From: Bradyrhizobium neotropicale
Lineage (GTDB): Bacteria; Pseudomonadota; Alphaproteobacteria; Rhizobiales; Xanthobacteraceae
Direction: 5' to 3'
NCBI RefSeq assembly: GCF_001641695.1
Contig: NZ_LSEF01000046.1
Span: 91,948 to 155,947, forward strand
Length of the DNA: 64,000 bases
Shown: piece by piece, positions 1 through 8,345 of the stretch
Position numbering within the stretch: the stretch's first letter is position 1
Layout: the number at the start of each line of letters is the position of its first letter
Notes under the pieces: generated by a model
Database searches by the model: none
The model's input: only the letters and a program-made list of their open reading frames with translations
What the model was told of the DNA's origin: nothing
Translations under genes and position numbers: made by a program

Positions 1-1113
1 GTGGCCAAGCCCGCATCCGCACCGAACTGGATGTGGCCGCTGGTGGTCGGCGTCGTCTCCATCGTCGCGATTGGCGTCGGCGGCTTCCTCTATCTCACCA
101 AGCTCGAGACCACCAAGGCGCCGTCGGCCATTGCTGCGTCCACGCCGAGCCCGGTGCCGAGTGCGGCAGCAGCGGCAGTCCCAAGCCCGACGCCCGCGAT
201 AGCCGCAAAGGCACCGATGCCGGCACCAAGCGCCGTGGCCGCGGCCACGCCGGCGCCGGTGTCCGTCCCGTCGCCGCCAGCCGCCTCAGGCGGCAAGCTC
301 CCGGCGGACACGGTGCCCTTCGTCGGCGAGCGCGTGCGTGCCTATCTCTCCAATGAGTATTCCGCCGCCGGCGACTACAAGGCTTTCGCCCTGAACATCG
401 GCGGATTCGCCGGCTACGGCCTCAACCAGCCGAACGAGGAAGCCGCGCGCAACATGGCGCTCGACCAGTGTCAGAAGCGGGCCGACTCGGCGCAATCGCC
501 GCGCCGCTGCGAGCTCTATGCCGTCGGCAATACGGTCGTCTACACGCATGGCAAGCCGCCGATGCCGCCGCAGCCGTGGGTTCGCCATGACGCCATGACC
601 GAGCGCGCGTTCGCCTCGAAGGACTTTCCGATCGTGCGCGATCCGGCAAAAGTCCGGCTCGAGAACATGTATGTGCCGGCCGCGAAATCCCGCTCGATCG
701 CGCTCGGCCCGGGCGGTCAGTACTTCATGGTGCTGGGCACGTCGTCCGTCGACGAGTCGGCGCGGCGTGCGCTGGAATCCTGCGGCGCGATCGCCGGCGT
801 CGCCTGCATGATCGTAGCGGTCGACGACAATTTCGTCGTGCCGCTCCCGACCGTGCTCAGGATCACCGGATTCTTCCACGCCGCCTCGAATCCCTCGATC
901 GTGGCCGATGCGCGCGACGAGGTCGTGCGCAAGCTCGGCGACGGCATGGGCTGGAATGCAGTCGCCGTTGGCACCGCAGGCCGGCCCGGTCTCGGCCTGA
1001 AGGCCGCGGACGAGCAGACCGCGGTCAATTCAGCGTTGGCCGATTGCGCCAAGCACGACAGCGATTGCCACGTCATCGCGATCGGGCCATTCACGGTCGG
1101 ACCTACGAACTAG
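1..1113 (+). CDS. membrane-anchored protein with three DUF4189-like repeats
   Basis: The reading frame opens with GTG at the first base of the window, so the true start may lie upstream. Residues about 12-33 form one transmembrane segment, residues about 38-100 are a Pro/Ala-rich linker, and the rest holds three related units (about 122-180, 225-285 and 315-366). Each has a small beta-like part, an Ala-rich helix ending in A-L-x-x-C, and a second Cys before a hydrophobic strand. This pattern resembles DUF4189, a cysteine-paired domain of unknown function; a triple arrangement is inferred from the internal similarity. The topology predicts an inner-membrane anchor with a periplasmic repeat region. 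No function can be assigned. Confidence 0.7.
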   Translation: MAKPASAPNWMWPLVVGVVSIVAIGVGGFLYLTKLETTKAPSAIAASTPSPVPSAAAAAVPSPTPAIAAKAPMPAPSAVAAATPAPVSVPSPPAASGGKLPADTVPFVGERVRAYLSNEYSAAGDYKAFALNIGGFAGYGLNQPNEEAARNMALDQCQKRADSAQSPRRCELYAVGNTVVYTHGKPPMPPQPWVRHDAMTERAFASKDFPIVRDPAKVRLENMYVPAAKSRSIALGPGGQYFMVLGTSSVDESARRALESCGAIAGVACMIVAVDDNFVVPLPTVLRITGFFHAASNPSIVADARDEVVRKLGDGMGWNAVAVGTAGRPGLGLKAADEQTAVNSALADCAKHDSDCHVIAIGPFTVGPTN

Positions 1114-1159
1114 GCTGAGTTGGAAGAAATCGACCCGCGTCAGAGTAGGTGCGCTCCTT

Positions 1160-1293
1160 CGCCCCGCTTGCGGGGAGAGGGTTGGGGTGAGGGGCGTCTC
1201 CACAGGGGCGGTGAGAGTCGGACTCGCGGAGAGTCCCCCTCGCCCGGAATTCAAGCTGCGCTTGAATTCCGACCTCTCCCCGCAAGCGGGGCG
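1160..1293. repeat. nested palindromic intergenic repeat
   Basis: Outer arms at 1160-1180 and 1273-1293 (cgccccgcttgcggggagag and its complement, one mismatch class) enclose an inner perfect inverted repeat, GGAATTCAAGC at 1246-1256 and GCTTGAATTCC at 1260-1270. Each outer arm is itself a small hairpin. It fills the gap between two convergent genes. Such elements are common between Bradyrhizobium genes; a role in termination or RNA stability is possible but not shown. Confidence 0.7.
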
Positions 1294-1333
1294 AGGTGAA
1301 GTGCACCGCCTTCCAAAGGCGGCTCATCAGCAC

Positions 1334-1834
1334 TCAACGCGCGAACGGTGCGAACTGCTCCGCCACCGCGCGATACACCTCGCGGCGGAACGGCACGACG
1401 AGATCGGCGACGCGATCGAGGTTTTCCCACCGCCATGCATCGAATTCGGCGGGCTGGTCGTTGCGCGGCGTCAGCGGGTCGATCTCGTCCTCGCGGCCGG
1501 TGAAGCGCAGAGCGAACCATTTCTGGCGCTGGCCGCGGAATTTCGCCAGTCGATGCGTCTGTGGCCCGTCATAGGGCGGGAATTCGTAGGTGAACCAATC
1601 GGTCTCGCCGAGATACTCGGCGCTGGTGACGCTGGTCTCTTCCCAGAGCTCGCGCATCGCCGCATCGCGCAGGTTCTCGCCCTCGTCGACGCCGCCCTGC
1701 GGCATCTGCCAGTCAAGGCCGGGCAGGATGATCTCGGGTCCGTCGCCCTTGAAACGATGGCCGATCAGCACGCGGCCGTCGGCGTTGAAGAGGGCGATCC
1801 CGACATTGGGGCGGTAGGGCTTTTGATTGGTCAC
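1334..1834 (-). CDS. rppH: RNA pyrophosphohydrolase (Nudix), copy 1
   Basis: A 166-residue Nudix hydrolase of the RppH/NudH group, which removes pyrophosphate from the 5' end of mRNA and so starts decay. The Nudix box lies at residues 47-69 (G-G-V-D-E-G-E ... R-E-L-W-E-E-T), with all GX5EX7REUXEE positions kept, and the W-Q-M-P-Q lead-in typical of RppH. The start is taken as GTG at 1834 because the longer open frame to 1903 would translate the palindromic repeat at 1851-1886, and family members begin just before the K-P-Y-R-P-N-V-G strand. A second paralogue lies directly upstream on the same strand, so the pair is probably co-transcribed. Confidence 0.88.
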   Translation of the reverse strand: MTNQKPYRPNVGIALFNADGRVLIGHRFKGDGPEIILPGLDWQMPQGGVDEGENLRDAAMRELWEETSVTSAEYLGETDWFTYEFPPYDGPQTHRLAKFRGQRQKWFALRFTGREDEIDPLTPRNDQPAEFDAWRWENLDRVADLVVPFRREVYRAVAEQFAPFAR

Positions 1835-1850
1835 CGATGTGTTTCCGCCG

Positions 1851-1886
1851 TCATTCCGGGTTCGTGCTTCGCACGTCCCGGAATGA
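1851..1886. repeat. inverted repeat between the two Nudix genes
   Basis: TCATTCCGGG at 1851-1860 pairs perfectly with CCCGGAATGA at 1877-1886 around a gttcgtgcttcgcacgt loop that has its own inverted symmetry. The sequence is of the common Bradyrhizobium intergenic type. It sits between two co-oriented genes, where it could act as an RNA-stability hairpin. Confidence 0.7.
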
Positions 1887-1895
1887 CGATGCAAA

Positions 1896-2402
1896 TCACT
1901 CATCCGCCAGCGCGGAAAATTCCTTCACCACGCGCTCGTAGACCGGGCGCTTAAACGGAATGATCAGCCCGGTGAGATTCTTCATCGGTTCCCAGCGCCA
2001 GGTCACGAACTCGGCCTTGTGGCCGCCGCCGCCGGGATGTTCGACGTCGATCTCGCTGTCCTTGCCGGTGAAGCGCACCGCATACCATTTCTGGCGCTGG
2101 CCGCGATAGCGGCCTTTCCAGGCGCGGCCGGCGACCGTGCGCGGAATGTCATAGATCAGCCAGTCCGGGACCTCACCGATCCGCTCCACCGAGCGCACGC
2201 TGGTCTCCTCATAGAGCTCGCGCTTGGCGGCTTCCCACGTGTCCTCGCCGGGATCGACACCGCCCTGCGGCATCTGCCAGACATGGGCCTCGTCGACATG
2301 CTCGATGCCGCCGGCTCGGCGGCCGATGAAAACCAGCCCCGTCTTGTTGATCAACATCACGCCGACGCAGGTTCGGTAGGGCAGATCCTCGTAACGCGCC
2401 AT
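1896..2402 (-). CDS. RNA pyrophosphohydrolase-like Nudix protein, copy 2
   Basis: A 168-residue Nudix hydrolase with box residues 47-69 (G-G-V-D-P-G-E ... R-E-L-Y-E-E-T) and the same W-Q-M-P-Q-G-G approach and R-G-Q-R-Q-K-W-Y core as the downstream copy, so the two are paralogues of the RppH/IalA group. It keeps every metal-binding Glu. The two differ mainly in the loop before the W-R-W segment, where this copy has a G-G-G-G insertion. The gene begins 73 bases after the polysaccharide deacetylase stop and is probably in one transcript with it. Which copy is the main RNA 5'-pyrophosphohydrolase cannot be told from sequence. Confidence 0.85.
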   Translation of the reverse strand: MARYEDLPYRTCVGVMLINKTGLVFIGRRAGGIEHVDEAHVWQMPQGGVDPGEDTWEAAKRELYEETSVRSVERIGEVPDWLIYDIPRTVAGRAWKGRYRGQRQKWYAVRFTGKDSEIDVEHPGGGGHKAEFVTWRWEPMKNLTGLIIPFKRPVYERVVKEFSALADE

Positions 2403-2475
2403 TCCGCCAAACCTCTCATTTCCTGCCGGCAGGCACGTCGGCCCCTTGAGACCCGTGCCGAACCAATTCGTTGAT

Positions 2476-3684
2476 TTAGCTGGATTTTGATTTCAGCATC
2501 GCGGTTGTCAATGGCACCAATAGGATGCCCCGGTCCCCCAGCGTCTTGATCCAGGTCCCGATTCGCTCGATCGAGACCGGAAGCGCGGAGGCGGTGCCGA
2601 CGGCGACGCCGCGTTCGCGCGCGACCGATTCGAGCTTGTTCAGGGCACGGTCGATCTCGGTTGGCGTCGGCACCGCGTCGAGCGCGATGTCGCCTTTACC
2701 GAACGGCATCGACTGGCCGGCCGCGACCTGGGGTGCGATGCTGCGCGGCGAGGAGCCGTCGTCGAAGAAGCCGAGCCCGCGCCTGGCCGCCTCGCGGATG
2801 ACCGGCTGCATCGCTGCGTCAGTCGCAACGAAGCGTGCGCCCATGAAATTGGTGATGCCGGCATAGCCCTGCATCCGGCTCAGATGCCAGTACAGACGGT
2901 CGAGGTTTTGGTCCTGGCTGAGGGACGTCAGCAGCGTCTGCGGCCCCGGATCATTGTCGGGGAAGTCGTAGGGTTCCATCGGGATCTGCAGGAAGATCTC
3001 GTGGCGCTGGGCGCGGGCGCGCTCGGCGAGCTTGCCGGGATCGGCACCATAGGGCGTGAAGGCCAGCGTCACTGCCGGCGGCAGCTTCATGATCGCATCG
3101 GTGGTCTTGGCCGCGCCGACGCCGAGGCCGCCGATCACGATCGCGACCACCGGCATCTTGGCGGCCTTGGCGCGGTCGGCGTCCGCCGCATAGACGTTGA
3201 ACGGCCTCGCCCCGTCCGCGACCACGGGAATCATGCCGTAGCGCGACTTCTCCAGGAGCTTCTGGTCGATCCCGGCCATGATGGGCGGCGGAGCGGACGC
3301 GGCGTCTTTGTCGCCGGCGTCGTCGCCACTGCCGATCACCACGTCGCGGCGTGCGCCGGTGGAGCCGTCGATCATGGTGACGGTCTTCTGCTCGCCCGGC
3401 GCGGCCTGTTTCGGCGCTTCCTTGGTCTCGTGCCCGTAGCTGGATGCGGCCGGCGCGGCCGGCTTGTCCTCGGTCGCCTTCGGCTCGCGGATCGCGATCC
3501 GCACCATCGGCTCGCCGCCGAGCTGATCCTTGTTGAAGATGGCAAAGCCGGCAAAGCTGACCAGGAACAGGCCAAGCATGACTGCCAGCGCCTGCATGGC
3601 GGTGAACGGCAGCCGCAGCCGGCGTTTCCGGTGCGGCGTATCCTGTCCGAGCGGGGCGCTCAGATCATCGGCCGTTTCAGTCAT
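2476..3684 (-). CDS. divergent polysaccharide deacetylase family protein
   Basis: A 402-residue protein with a cytoplasmic basic N-terminus, one transmembrane segment (about residues 28-48), a low-complexity periplasmic linker, and a C-terminal divergent polysaccharide deacetylase domain (DUF610/YibQ type, about residues 175-395). Recognisable parts are V-A-I-V-I-G-G-L-G, the L-A-F-T-P-Y strand, the [10 protein letters not shown] motif and the F-M-G-A-R-F segment. The classical NodB metal triad is not evident, as usual in this family, so catalysis is unproven. A perfect hairpin at 3782-3808 separates it from ctpA, but in Bradyrhizobium-type genomes the two neighbour each other and are thought to act in envelope maintenance. 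Confidence 0.82.
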   Translation of the reverse strand: MTETADDLSAPLGQDTPHRKRRLRLPFTAMQALAVMLGLFLVSFAGFAIFNKDQLGGEPMVRIAIREPKATEDKPAAPAASSYGHETKEAPKQAAPGEQKTVTMIDGSTGARRDVVIGSGDDAGDKDAASAPPPIMAGIDQKLLEKSRYGMIPVVADGARPFNVYAADADRAKAAKMPVVAIVIGGLGVGAAKTTDAIMKLPPAVTLAFTPYGADPGKLAERARAQRHEIFLQIPMEPYDFPDNDPGPQTLLTSLSQDQNLDRLYWHLSRMQGYAGITNFMGARFVATDAAMQPVIREAARRGLGFFDDGSSPRSIAPQVAAGQSMPFGKGDIALDAVPTPTEIDRALNKLESVARERGVAVGTASALPVSIERIGTWIKTLGDRGILLVPLTTAMLKSKSS

Positions 3685-3781
3685 GCGCGATCCCGAATCA
3701 CTCGGGCCGACGATACCACGCCACGGTCAAGCGGCGGCAGGCCGGGATAGGCCGGGGGCGCGGTGTCCAAGCTCCGAACAA

Positions 3782-3808
3782 AAAGGGCGGCTCCAGGAGC
3801 CGCCCTTT
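3782..3808 (-). terminator. intrinsic terminator after ctpA
   Basis: AAAGGGCGGCTCC and GGAGCCGCCCTTT form a 13-base perfect inverted repeat with one base between. On the minus strand the hairpin is followed by a TTTTTG run. It lies 22 bases after the ctpA stop and before the deacetylase start, so it should end the envC-ctpA transcript. Confidence 0.75.
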
Positions 3809-3829
3809 CCGACAGATATCGTGGTGCGA

Positions 3830-5185
3830 TCAGTTCGCCGCCTTGGGCTTGTCGGCCGCGGCCTTGTCGCTGCCCGGGGCAGGCGCTGCGGAGGCGCTGT
3901 TCTTGATGCCGTGGAGGAGGTCGTCGGCCATCTTGAGCGCCTTGTCGTCCTTGGCGTCCGGCGGGACGTAGGACTGCGAGCCGGTCTTCTCGTCGCCGTC
4001 GTTCTTCAGGTGGCCGCGCAGCGAGGCCTCGCCCTTGGTGTCGGTGCGCGACTTCAGCTCGTCCGGTACGTCCTGCAGCACCTCGATGTCGGGCACGATG
4101 CCCTTGGCCTGGATCGACTTGCCCGACGGCGTGTAATAGCGCGCCGTGGTCAGCCGCAGTGCGCCATTGCCCGAGCCGAGCGGGATGATGGTCTGCACCG
4201 AGCCCTTGCCGAAGGAGCGCGTGCCGACGATGGTCGCGCGCTTGTGGTCTTGCAGCGCGCCGGCGACGATTTCCGACGCCGAGGCCGAGCCGCCGTTGAT
4301 CAGCACGATCACCGGCTTGCCCTTGGTCAGATCGCCCGCATGGGCGGTGCGGCGCTGGGTCTCCTCGGCATTGCGGCCGCGGGTCGACACGATCTCGCCC
4401 TTCTCGAGGAACGAGTCGGAAACGGTGACCGCTTCTTCCAGGAGGCCGCCCGGATTGTTGCGCAGGTCGATGATGAAGCCCTTCAGCTTGTCGCCGATCT
4501 GGTTGGAGAGGTTCGCAACCTCCTTCTTGAGGCCTTCGGTGGTCTGCTCGTTGAAGGTGGTGATGCGGATATAGGCGATGTCGTCGGCCTCGACGCGCGC
4601 ACGCACCGAACGGACGCGGATGTTGTCGCGCACCAACGTGACGTCGATCGGATTGTCCTGGCCCTTGCGGATGATCTTGAGCTTGATCTTGGTGTTGACC
4701 GGGCCGCGCATCTTCTCGACCGCCTGGTTCAGGGTCAGGCCCTGCACCGCCTCGTCGTCGAGATTGGTGATGATGTCGTTGGCCATGATGCCGGCGCGCG
4801 AGGCCGGGGTGTCGTCGATCGGCGAGACCACCTTGATCAGGCCGTCTTCCATGGTGACCTCGATGCCGAGGCCGCCGAACTCACCGCGGGTCTGCACCTG
4901 CATGTCGCGGAAGCTCTTGGCGTCCATGTAGCTCGAATGCGGATCAAGGCCGGTGAGCATGCCGCTGATGGCGGATTCGATCAGCTTGGTGTCGTCGGGC
5001 TTCTCGACATAGTCGGAGCGCACGCGCTCGAAGACGTCGCCGAACAAATTGAGCTGGCGATAGGTGTCCGCGGTCGCCGCCCGTGCGCTCGAGCCCATGA
5101 ACACCGCGCGCGGCTGGGTCACGAACAGCGTCAGCGCCGCACCGGTGGCCGCGCTGAGGAGGATAACTGAAGTCTTGCGCATCAT
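3830..5185 (-). CDS. ctpA: carboxy-terminal processing protease (S41)
   Basis: A 451-residue periplasmic protease of family S41 that trims exported proteins, including cell-wall enzymes. A signal or anchor segment covers residues about 5-24. The PDZ domain (about 100-175) contains G-G-L-G-I-E-V. The catalytic domain carries the G-S-A-S-A-S-E motif, with Ser302 and Lys327 (S-F-G-K-G-S) as the likely dyad; their spacing of 25 matches plant D1 protease. The C-terminal tail is rich in Lys, Ala and Pro. Its start overlaps the envC stop by four bases (ATGA type), so the two are translationally coupled. This fits the known partnership of Ctp proteases with LytM-type amidase activators. Confidence 0.93.
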   Translation of the reverse strand: MMRKTSVILLSAATGAALTLFVTQPRAVFMGSSARAATADTYRQLNLFGDVFERVRSDYVEKPDDTKLIESAISGMLTGLDPHSSYMDAKSFRDMQVQTRGEFGGLGIEVTMEDGLIKVVSPIDDTPASRAGIMANDIITNLDDEAVQGLTLNQAVEKMRGPVNTKIKLKIIRKGQDNPIDVTLVRDNIRVRSVRARVEADDIAYIRITTFNEQTTEGLKKEVANLSNQIGDKLKGFIIDLRNNPGGLLEEAVTVSDSFLEKGEIVSTRGRNAEETQRRTAHAGDLTKGKPVIVLINGGSASASEIVAGALQDHKRATIVGTRSFGKGSVQTIIPLGSGNGALRLTTARYYTPSGKSIQAKGIVPDIEVLQDVPDELKSRTDTKGEASLRGHLKNDGDEKTGSQSYVPPDAKDDKALKMADDLLHGIKNSASAAPAPGSDKAAADKPKAAN

Positions 5186-6504
5186 CCGCGAACCTTCTCG
5201 CCTTCATTTGCGGCCCACCATGGGCCTGGATCGATTGGAGTCCCGTCCTTGCGGAACTCGACATACAGCACAGGTTGACTCGCGTTAGTGGCGAGAATGG
5301 AGGCGACTTGGGATGTCGACCCCATGGTCGCGACCGGTTCCCCCGTGAGCACAAACTGTCCAATGTTGACCGAAATGCGCTCCATCCCGGCGATCAGGAC
5401 ATGATACCCGCCACCGGCATTGAGGATCAAGAGTTGTCCATAGCTGCGAAACGGGCCGGCATAGACCACCCAGCCGTCGCACGGCGTTGTGATCTGGGAT
5501 CCGGGCCGGGTTGCCAAGGAAATGCCTTTTTGCACGCCGCCGACGCCGTCGGAACCGCCAAAGTCCCTGATCTTGTTACCGTTAACCGGAAAAGGCAGCA
5601 GGCCCTTGGCTGAGGCGAAGGCGATTGCCGGGCTGGTCCGGGACCGGTCCTTGAAAACCGCCGGGCCGGGCTTGGCGTTGGCTGCGGCCTGGCTCGCAGC
5701 CGCAGCCTGCTTTGCGGCCTCAGCGGCCTTGGCGGCGCTTTGCAGGTCCTGCTCCATCTTCGCGATCAGGCCCTGGAGATCGCCCACTTGCCTGGACAGC
5801 GTGATGGCGCGCGTCTTCTCGGCATCGAGGTCCTTTTCCCGCGAGGCCTGTTGGCGCTGACGTTCGTCGACCAGAGCGGTGAGCCGGGTCTGGTCGTTGC
5901 GGACCTTGTCACGGTCGGCGGCGAGCTGATCGCGCTCGGTGGCGATGTTCCTGCGCAAGGCCACGAGCTCGCCGAGCTCCACCGCGATTCTTTCGGCGCG
6001 GCCGCGCAGTTCCGGCACCACCGCGCCGAGCAGCATGGCGGTGCGCAGGGATTGCAGCGCGTCCTCGGGGCGCACCAGAAGCGCCGGCGGCGTGCGCCGG
6101 CCGGCGCGCTGGAGCGCAGCCAGGACTTCAACGATGTCGGCGCGGCGCGAATCAAGCGAGGTGCGCATCTCCTGCTCGCGGCCGTTCAGGTTTTGCAGCC
6201 GTGCCTCGGCCTCGTCGATCTTGGTCTCGACTGTGCGCACATTGGCGGCGGTGTCGATCAATTGCTGATTGAGCTGGGTGCGATCCTGGCCGAGCGTGGT
6301 GATCTCGGCCTTGAGCTTGGCCTGCGCCTCCTCGGCACTCTTCTGCTGCGCGCGGGCGGCTTCCAGCTCCTGCTCGCGTTGCTTGATCGCTTCGGACGAG
6401 AGCGCTGCGGCCTGCGGGGCCGGCGTCGCCGTCTGGGCTTGCGCGAGGCTTGCGCCGGCGAAGCCCGCGATCAGCAACACAGTGAGGCTCGGCGCGCGCT
6501 GCAT
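5182..6504 (-). CDS. envC: EnvC-like murein hydrolase activator
   Basis: A 440-residue exported protein: signal peptide (residues 1-22, ending A-L-A-Q-A), a long coiled coil (about 35-270, E/Q/A-rich with several heptad runs) and a C-terminal LytM/M23 domain (about 305-435). In the LytM domain the H-x(n)-D and H-x-H zinc ligands are missing (K-G-I-S and L-I-A-G-M stand in these places), which is the hallmark of EnvC-type activators that stimulate amidases rather than cut peptidoglycan. It precedes ctpA with a four-base overlap and follows rlmH by 31 bases, so it belongs to one minus-strand transcript. Confidence 0.88.
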   Translation of the reverse strand: MQRAPSLTVLLIAGFAGASLAQAQTATPAPQAAALSSEAIKQREQELEAARAQQKSAEEAQAKLKAEITTLGQDRTQLNQQLIDTAANVRTVETKIDEAEARLQNLNGREQEMRTSLDSRRADIVEVLAALQRAGRRTPPALLVRPEDALQSLRTAMLLGAVVPELRGRAERIAVELGELVALRRNIATERDQLAADRDKVRNDQTRLTALVDERQRQQASREKDLDAEKTRAITLSRQVGDLQGLIAKMEQDLQSAAKAAEAAKQAAAASQAAANAKPGPAVFKDRSRTSPAIAFASAKGLLPFPVNGNKIRDFGGSDGVGGVQKGISLATRPGSQITTPCDGWVVYAGPFRSYGQLLILNAGGGYHVLIAGMERISVNIGQFVLTGEPVATMGSTSQVASILATNASQPVLYVEFRKDGTPIDPGPWWAANEGEKVRG

Positions 6505-6535
6505 CAGTCGAAGAATCGTTTCGTCAGGGCGCGGA

Positions 6536-7018
6536 TCACGCGCGATGGTAGGGATGGCCGGCCAGAATGGTTGCGGCCCGATAAAGCTGTTCCAGAATCA
6601 TGATGCGGACCATTTGATGCGGCCAGGTCGCCGAGCCGAACGCGATCGCGAGCTTGGCCTTACGGCGCAATTCGGGCGAAAGTCCGTCCGCCCCTCCGAT
6701 CACGAAGATAGTATGACCGGCGCCCTCGTCGCGCCAGCGCCCGAGATGCCGTGCGAATACGGTGGAGTCGAGATTCTGGCCGCGCTCGTCCAGTGCCACC
6801 AGGATCGACTTGTCCGGAATGTGCGCAGCGATCGCGGCGGCCTCTTCGGCCATGCGCGTCGCGGCATCGCGTGCGCGGCTTTCGGAAATTTCATGGACGG
6901 TGAGCTCGCGGAAACCAAGCTTGCGGCCGACCTCGTCGAACCGCGCGAAATAGCGGTCGGCAAGCTCCCGTTCGGGGCCCTGCTTCAGCCGGCCCACCGC
7001 AATGACAGCAACACGCAT
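6536..7018 (-). CDS. rlmH: 23S rRNA pseudouridine-1915 N3-methyltransferase
   Basis: A 160-residue SPOUT methyltransferase that modifies pseudouridine 1915 in helix 69 of 23S rRNA. The start is ATG at 7018 (M-R-V-A-V-I-A-V-G-R), matching family length of about 155; an open frame 21 codons longer has no family support. The C-terminal trefoil-knot region shows F-V-I-G-G-A-D-G-L and the terminal H-Q-M-V-R-I-M-I-L-E-Q-L-Y-R motif ending H-P-Y-H. It sits between rsfS and envC, the usual order with the ribosome silencing factor. Confidence 0.95.
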   Translation of the reverse strand: MRVAVIAVGRLKQGPERELADRYFARFDEVGRKLGFRELTVHEISESRARDAATRMAEEAAAIAAHIPDKSILVALDERGQNLDSTVFARHLGRWRDEGAGHTIFVIGGADGLSPELRRKAKLAIAFGSATWPHQMVRIMILEQLYRAATILAGHPYHRA

Positions 7019-7116
7019 GACGTCTTCTGGAAGTCGCGTTTTCAAGACCGCGCGCATCTCGCGCGCGCACGACGCTAGCATGCGCGTCAGCCGATTCGAA
7101 ATCGGCTCTTAAGTCT

Positions 7117-7539
7117 CTAGATCGCCTTCGCCGCCCCAGGGCCCTGCGTGTACAATCTCTCGAGATTGTAGAACTCACGGACCTCGGGTCGGAACACGTG
7201 CACGATCACATCGCCGGAATCGATCAGCACCCAGTCGCAATTGGGCAAGCCCTCGACATGGATGTTCCTGATGCCGTTTTCCTTGAGACCCTTCGTGACG
7301 TTGTCCGCGATCGCGCCAACGTGCCGATTGACCCGGCCGGTGGTGACGATCATGTAGTCGGAGTATGCGGATTTGCCGCGAAGGTCGATGGTGACCGTCT
7401 CTTCCGCCTTCATATCCTCGAGGCGGGAGAGGATCAGGCTCAGCGTCTTGTCGGCGTTGGGTTGCGCCTTCAAGGCCGCAGCTTTGGTCGATGTTTTACG
7501 CGTCGGTTTCGCTACCTTGGGTAAAACAGACTTGGACAA
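7117..7539 (-). CDS. rsfS: ribosomal silencing factor RsfS
   Basis: A 140-residue member of the Iojap/RsfS family, which binds L14 on the large subunit and blocks subunit joining under starvation. The conserved core covers residues about 30-135, with D-Y-M-I-V-T-T-G-R, the H-V-E-G-L-P-N-C-D-W-V-L-I-D strand and V-H-V-F-R-P-E-V-R-E-F-Y-N-L-E. About 25 basic residues precede the core. The start is TTG at 7539, the only usable start codon for this frame in the right place, so the N-terminus is less certain than the rest. It lies between nadD and rlmH, the standard arrangement. Confidence 0.9.
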   Translation of the reverse strand: MSKSVLPKVAKPTRKTSTKAAALKAQPNADKTLSLILSRLEDMKAEETVTIDLRGKSAYSDYMIVTTGRVNRHVGAIADNVTKGLKENGIRNIHVEGLPNCDWVLIDSGDVIVHVFRPEVREFYNLERLYTQGPGAAKAI

Positions 7540-7682
7540 TACAGACGTGGCCAGGGACCATTCCTTTCACTGTATCGCGAACACCGAATCCGGTGTTCAC
7601 CGGTTACACTACATCATGTGGGGTTAAGGGTTTCAATATGCCAGAGAGCCCCCAGCCCCACACTCCGTCTCTCAACTGTGTC

Positions 7683-8327
7683 TCACTTCGTACCTTTCCA
7701 GCTTCCGTCCGGGTTCCGCAGGCCGGTTGAGGAGAGGTTCAGTTTCAACCCTGTCAGGAAGACCCAGGCCGGCGCCCGCCGATCCGCGAGCAATGCGGCC
7801 TCCGACTCGGGCACGCGGTAGCGCGCAAGCGCCTTGGCGGCGGGGGAGGCGAGGGCGCGAAAGCTCTGCGGCGGGCGATCGATGACTGCCATCGGCACCT
7901 GGGCGGCAATGCGCCGCCAGTCCTGCCAACGATGGAATTGAGCGAGGTTGTCGGCGCCCATAATCCAGACAAAGCGCAAGCCGGTGAGGCGGCGGCGCAA
8001 CGTGTTGATCGTGTCGATAGTGTAGCGCGTGCGGATGACGGATTCGAGACAGCTCACCTCGATGCGCGGATCGTTCGCGACGTCGCGCGCGGCCTGCATG
8101 CGTGCGCCGAGCTCATGCAGTGTGCCGTTCTCCTTCAGCGGATTGCCCGGCGTCACCAGCCACCAGACGCGATCGAGCTGCAGGCGCGTCAGCGCGAACC
8201 TGCTGATCGCGCGATGGGCCTCATGCGGCGGATTGAACGAGCCGCCGAGCAGGCCGATGCGCATGCCCTCCGTGTAGGGTGGGATCGCTTGCGCCACGAA
8301 ACCCGGCACGACGAATTTGTTGCTCAA
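7683..8327 (-). CDS. nadD: nicotinate-nucleotide adenylyltransferase
   Basis: A 214-residue enzyme that joins ATP and nicotinate mononucleotide to form deamido-NAD. The nucleotidyltransferase signature is [11 protein letters not shown], with the usual second Gly of the H-x-G-H box replaced by Ala; the C-terminal S-S-T-G-L-R matches the I-S-S-T-x-I-R motif. The family start may instead be Met22 ([10 protein letters not shown]), so the first 21 residues are uncertain. It follows proA by only 18 bases and precedes rsfS by 143 bases. Confidence 0.92.
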   Translation of the reverse strand: MSNKFVVPGFVAQAIPPYTEGMRIGLLGGSFNPPHEAHRAISRFALTRLQLDRVWWLVTPGNPLKENGTLHELGARMQAARDVANDPRIEVSCLESVIRTRYTIDTINTLRRRLTGLRFVWIMGADNLAQFHRWQDWRRIAAQVPMAVIDRPPQSFRALASPAAKALARYRVPESEAALLADRRAPAWVFLTGLKLNLSSTGLRNPDGSWKGTK

Positions 8328-8345
8328 TGCCCGCGCCTCGCGACG

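Noticed and set aside
3530..5170. 546-codon open frame on the plus strand
   Set aside because: It is opposite ctpA, runs through the terminator hairpin and has repetitive Arg/Val/Asp/Gly composition.
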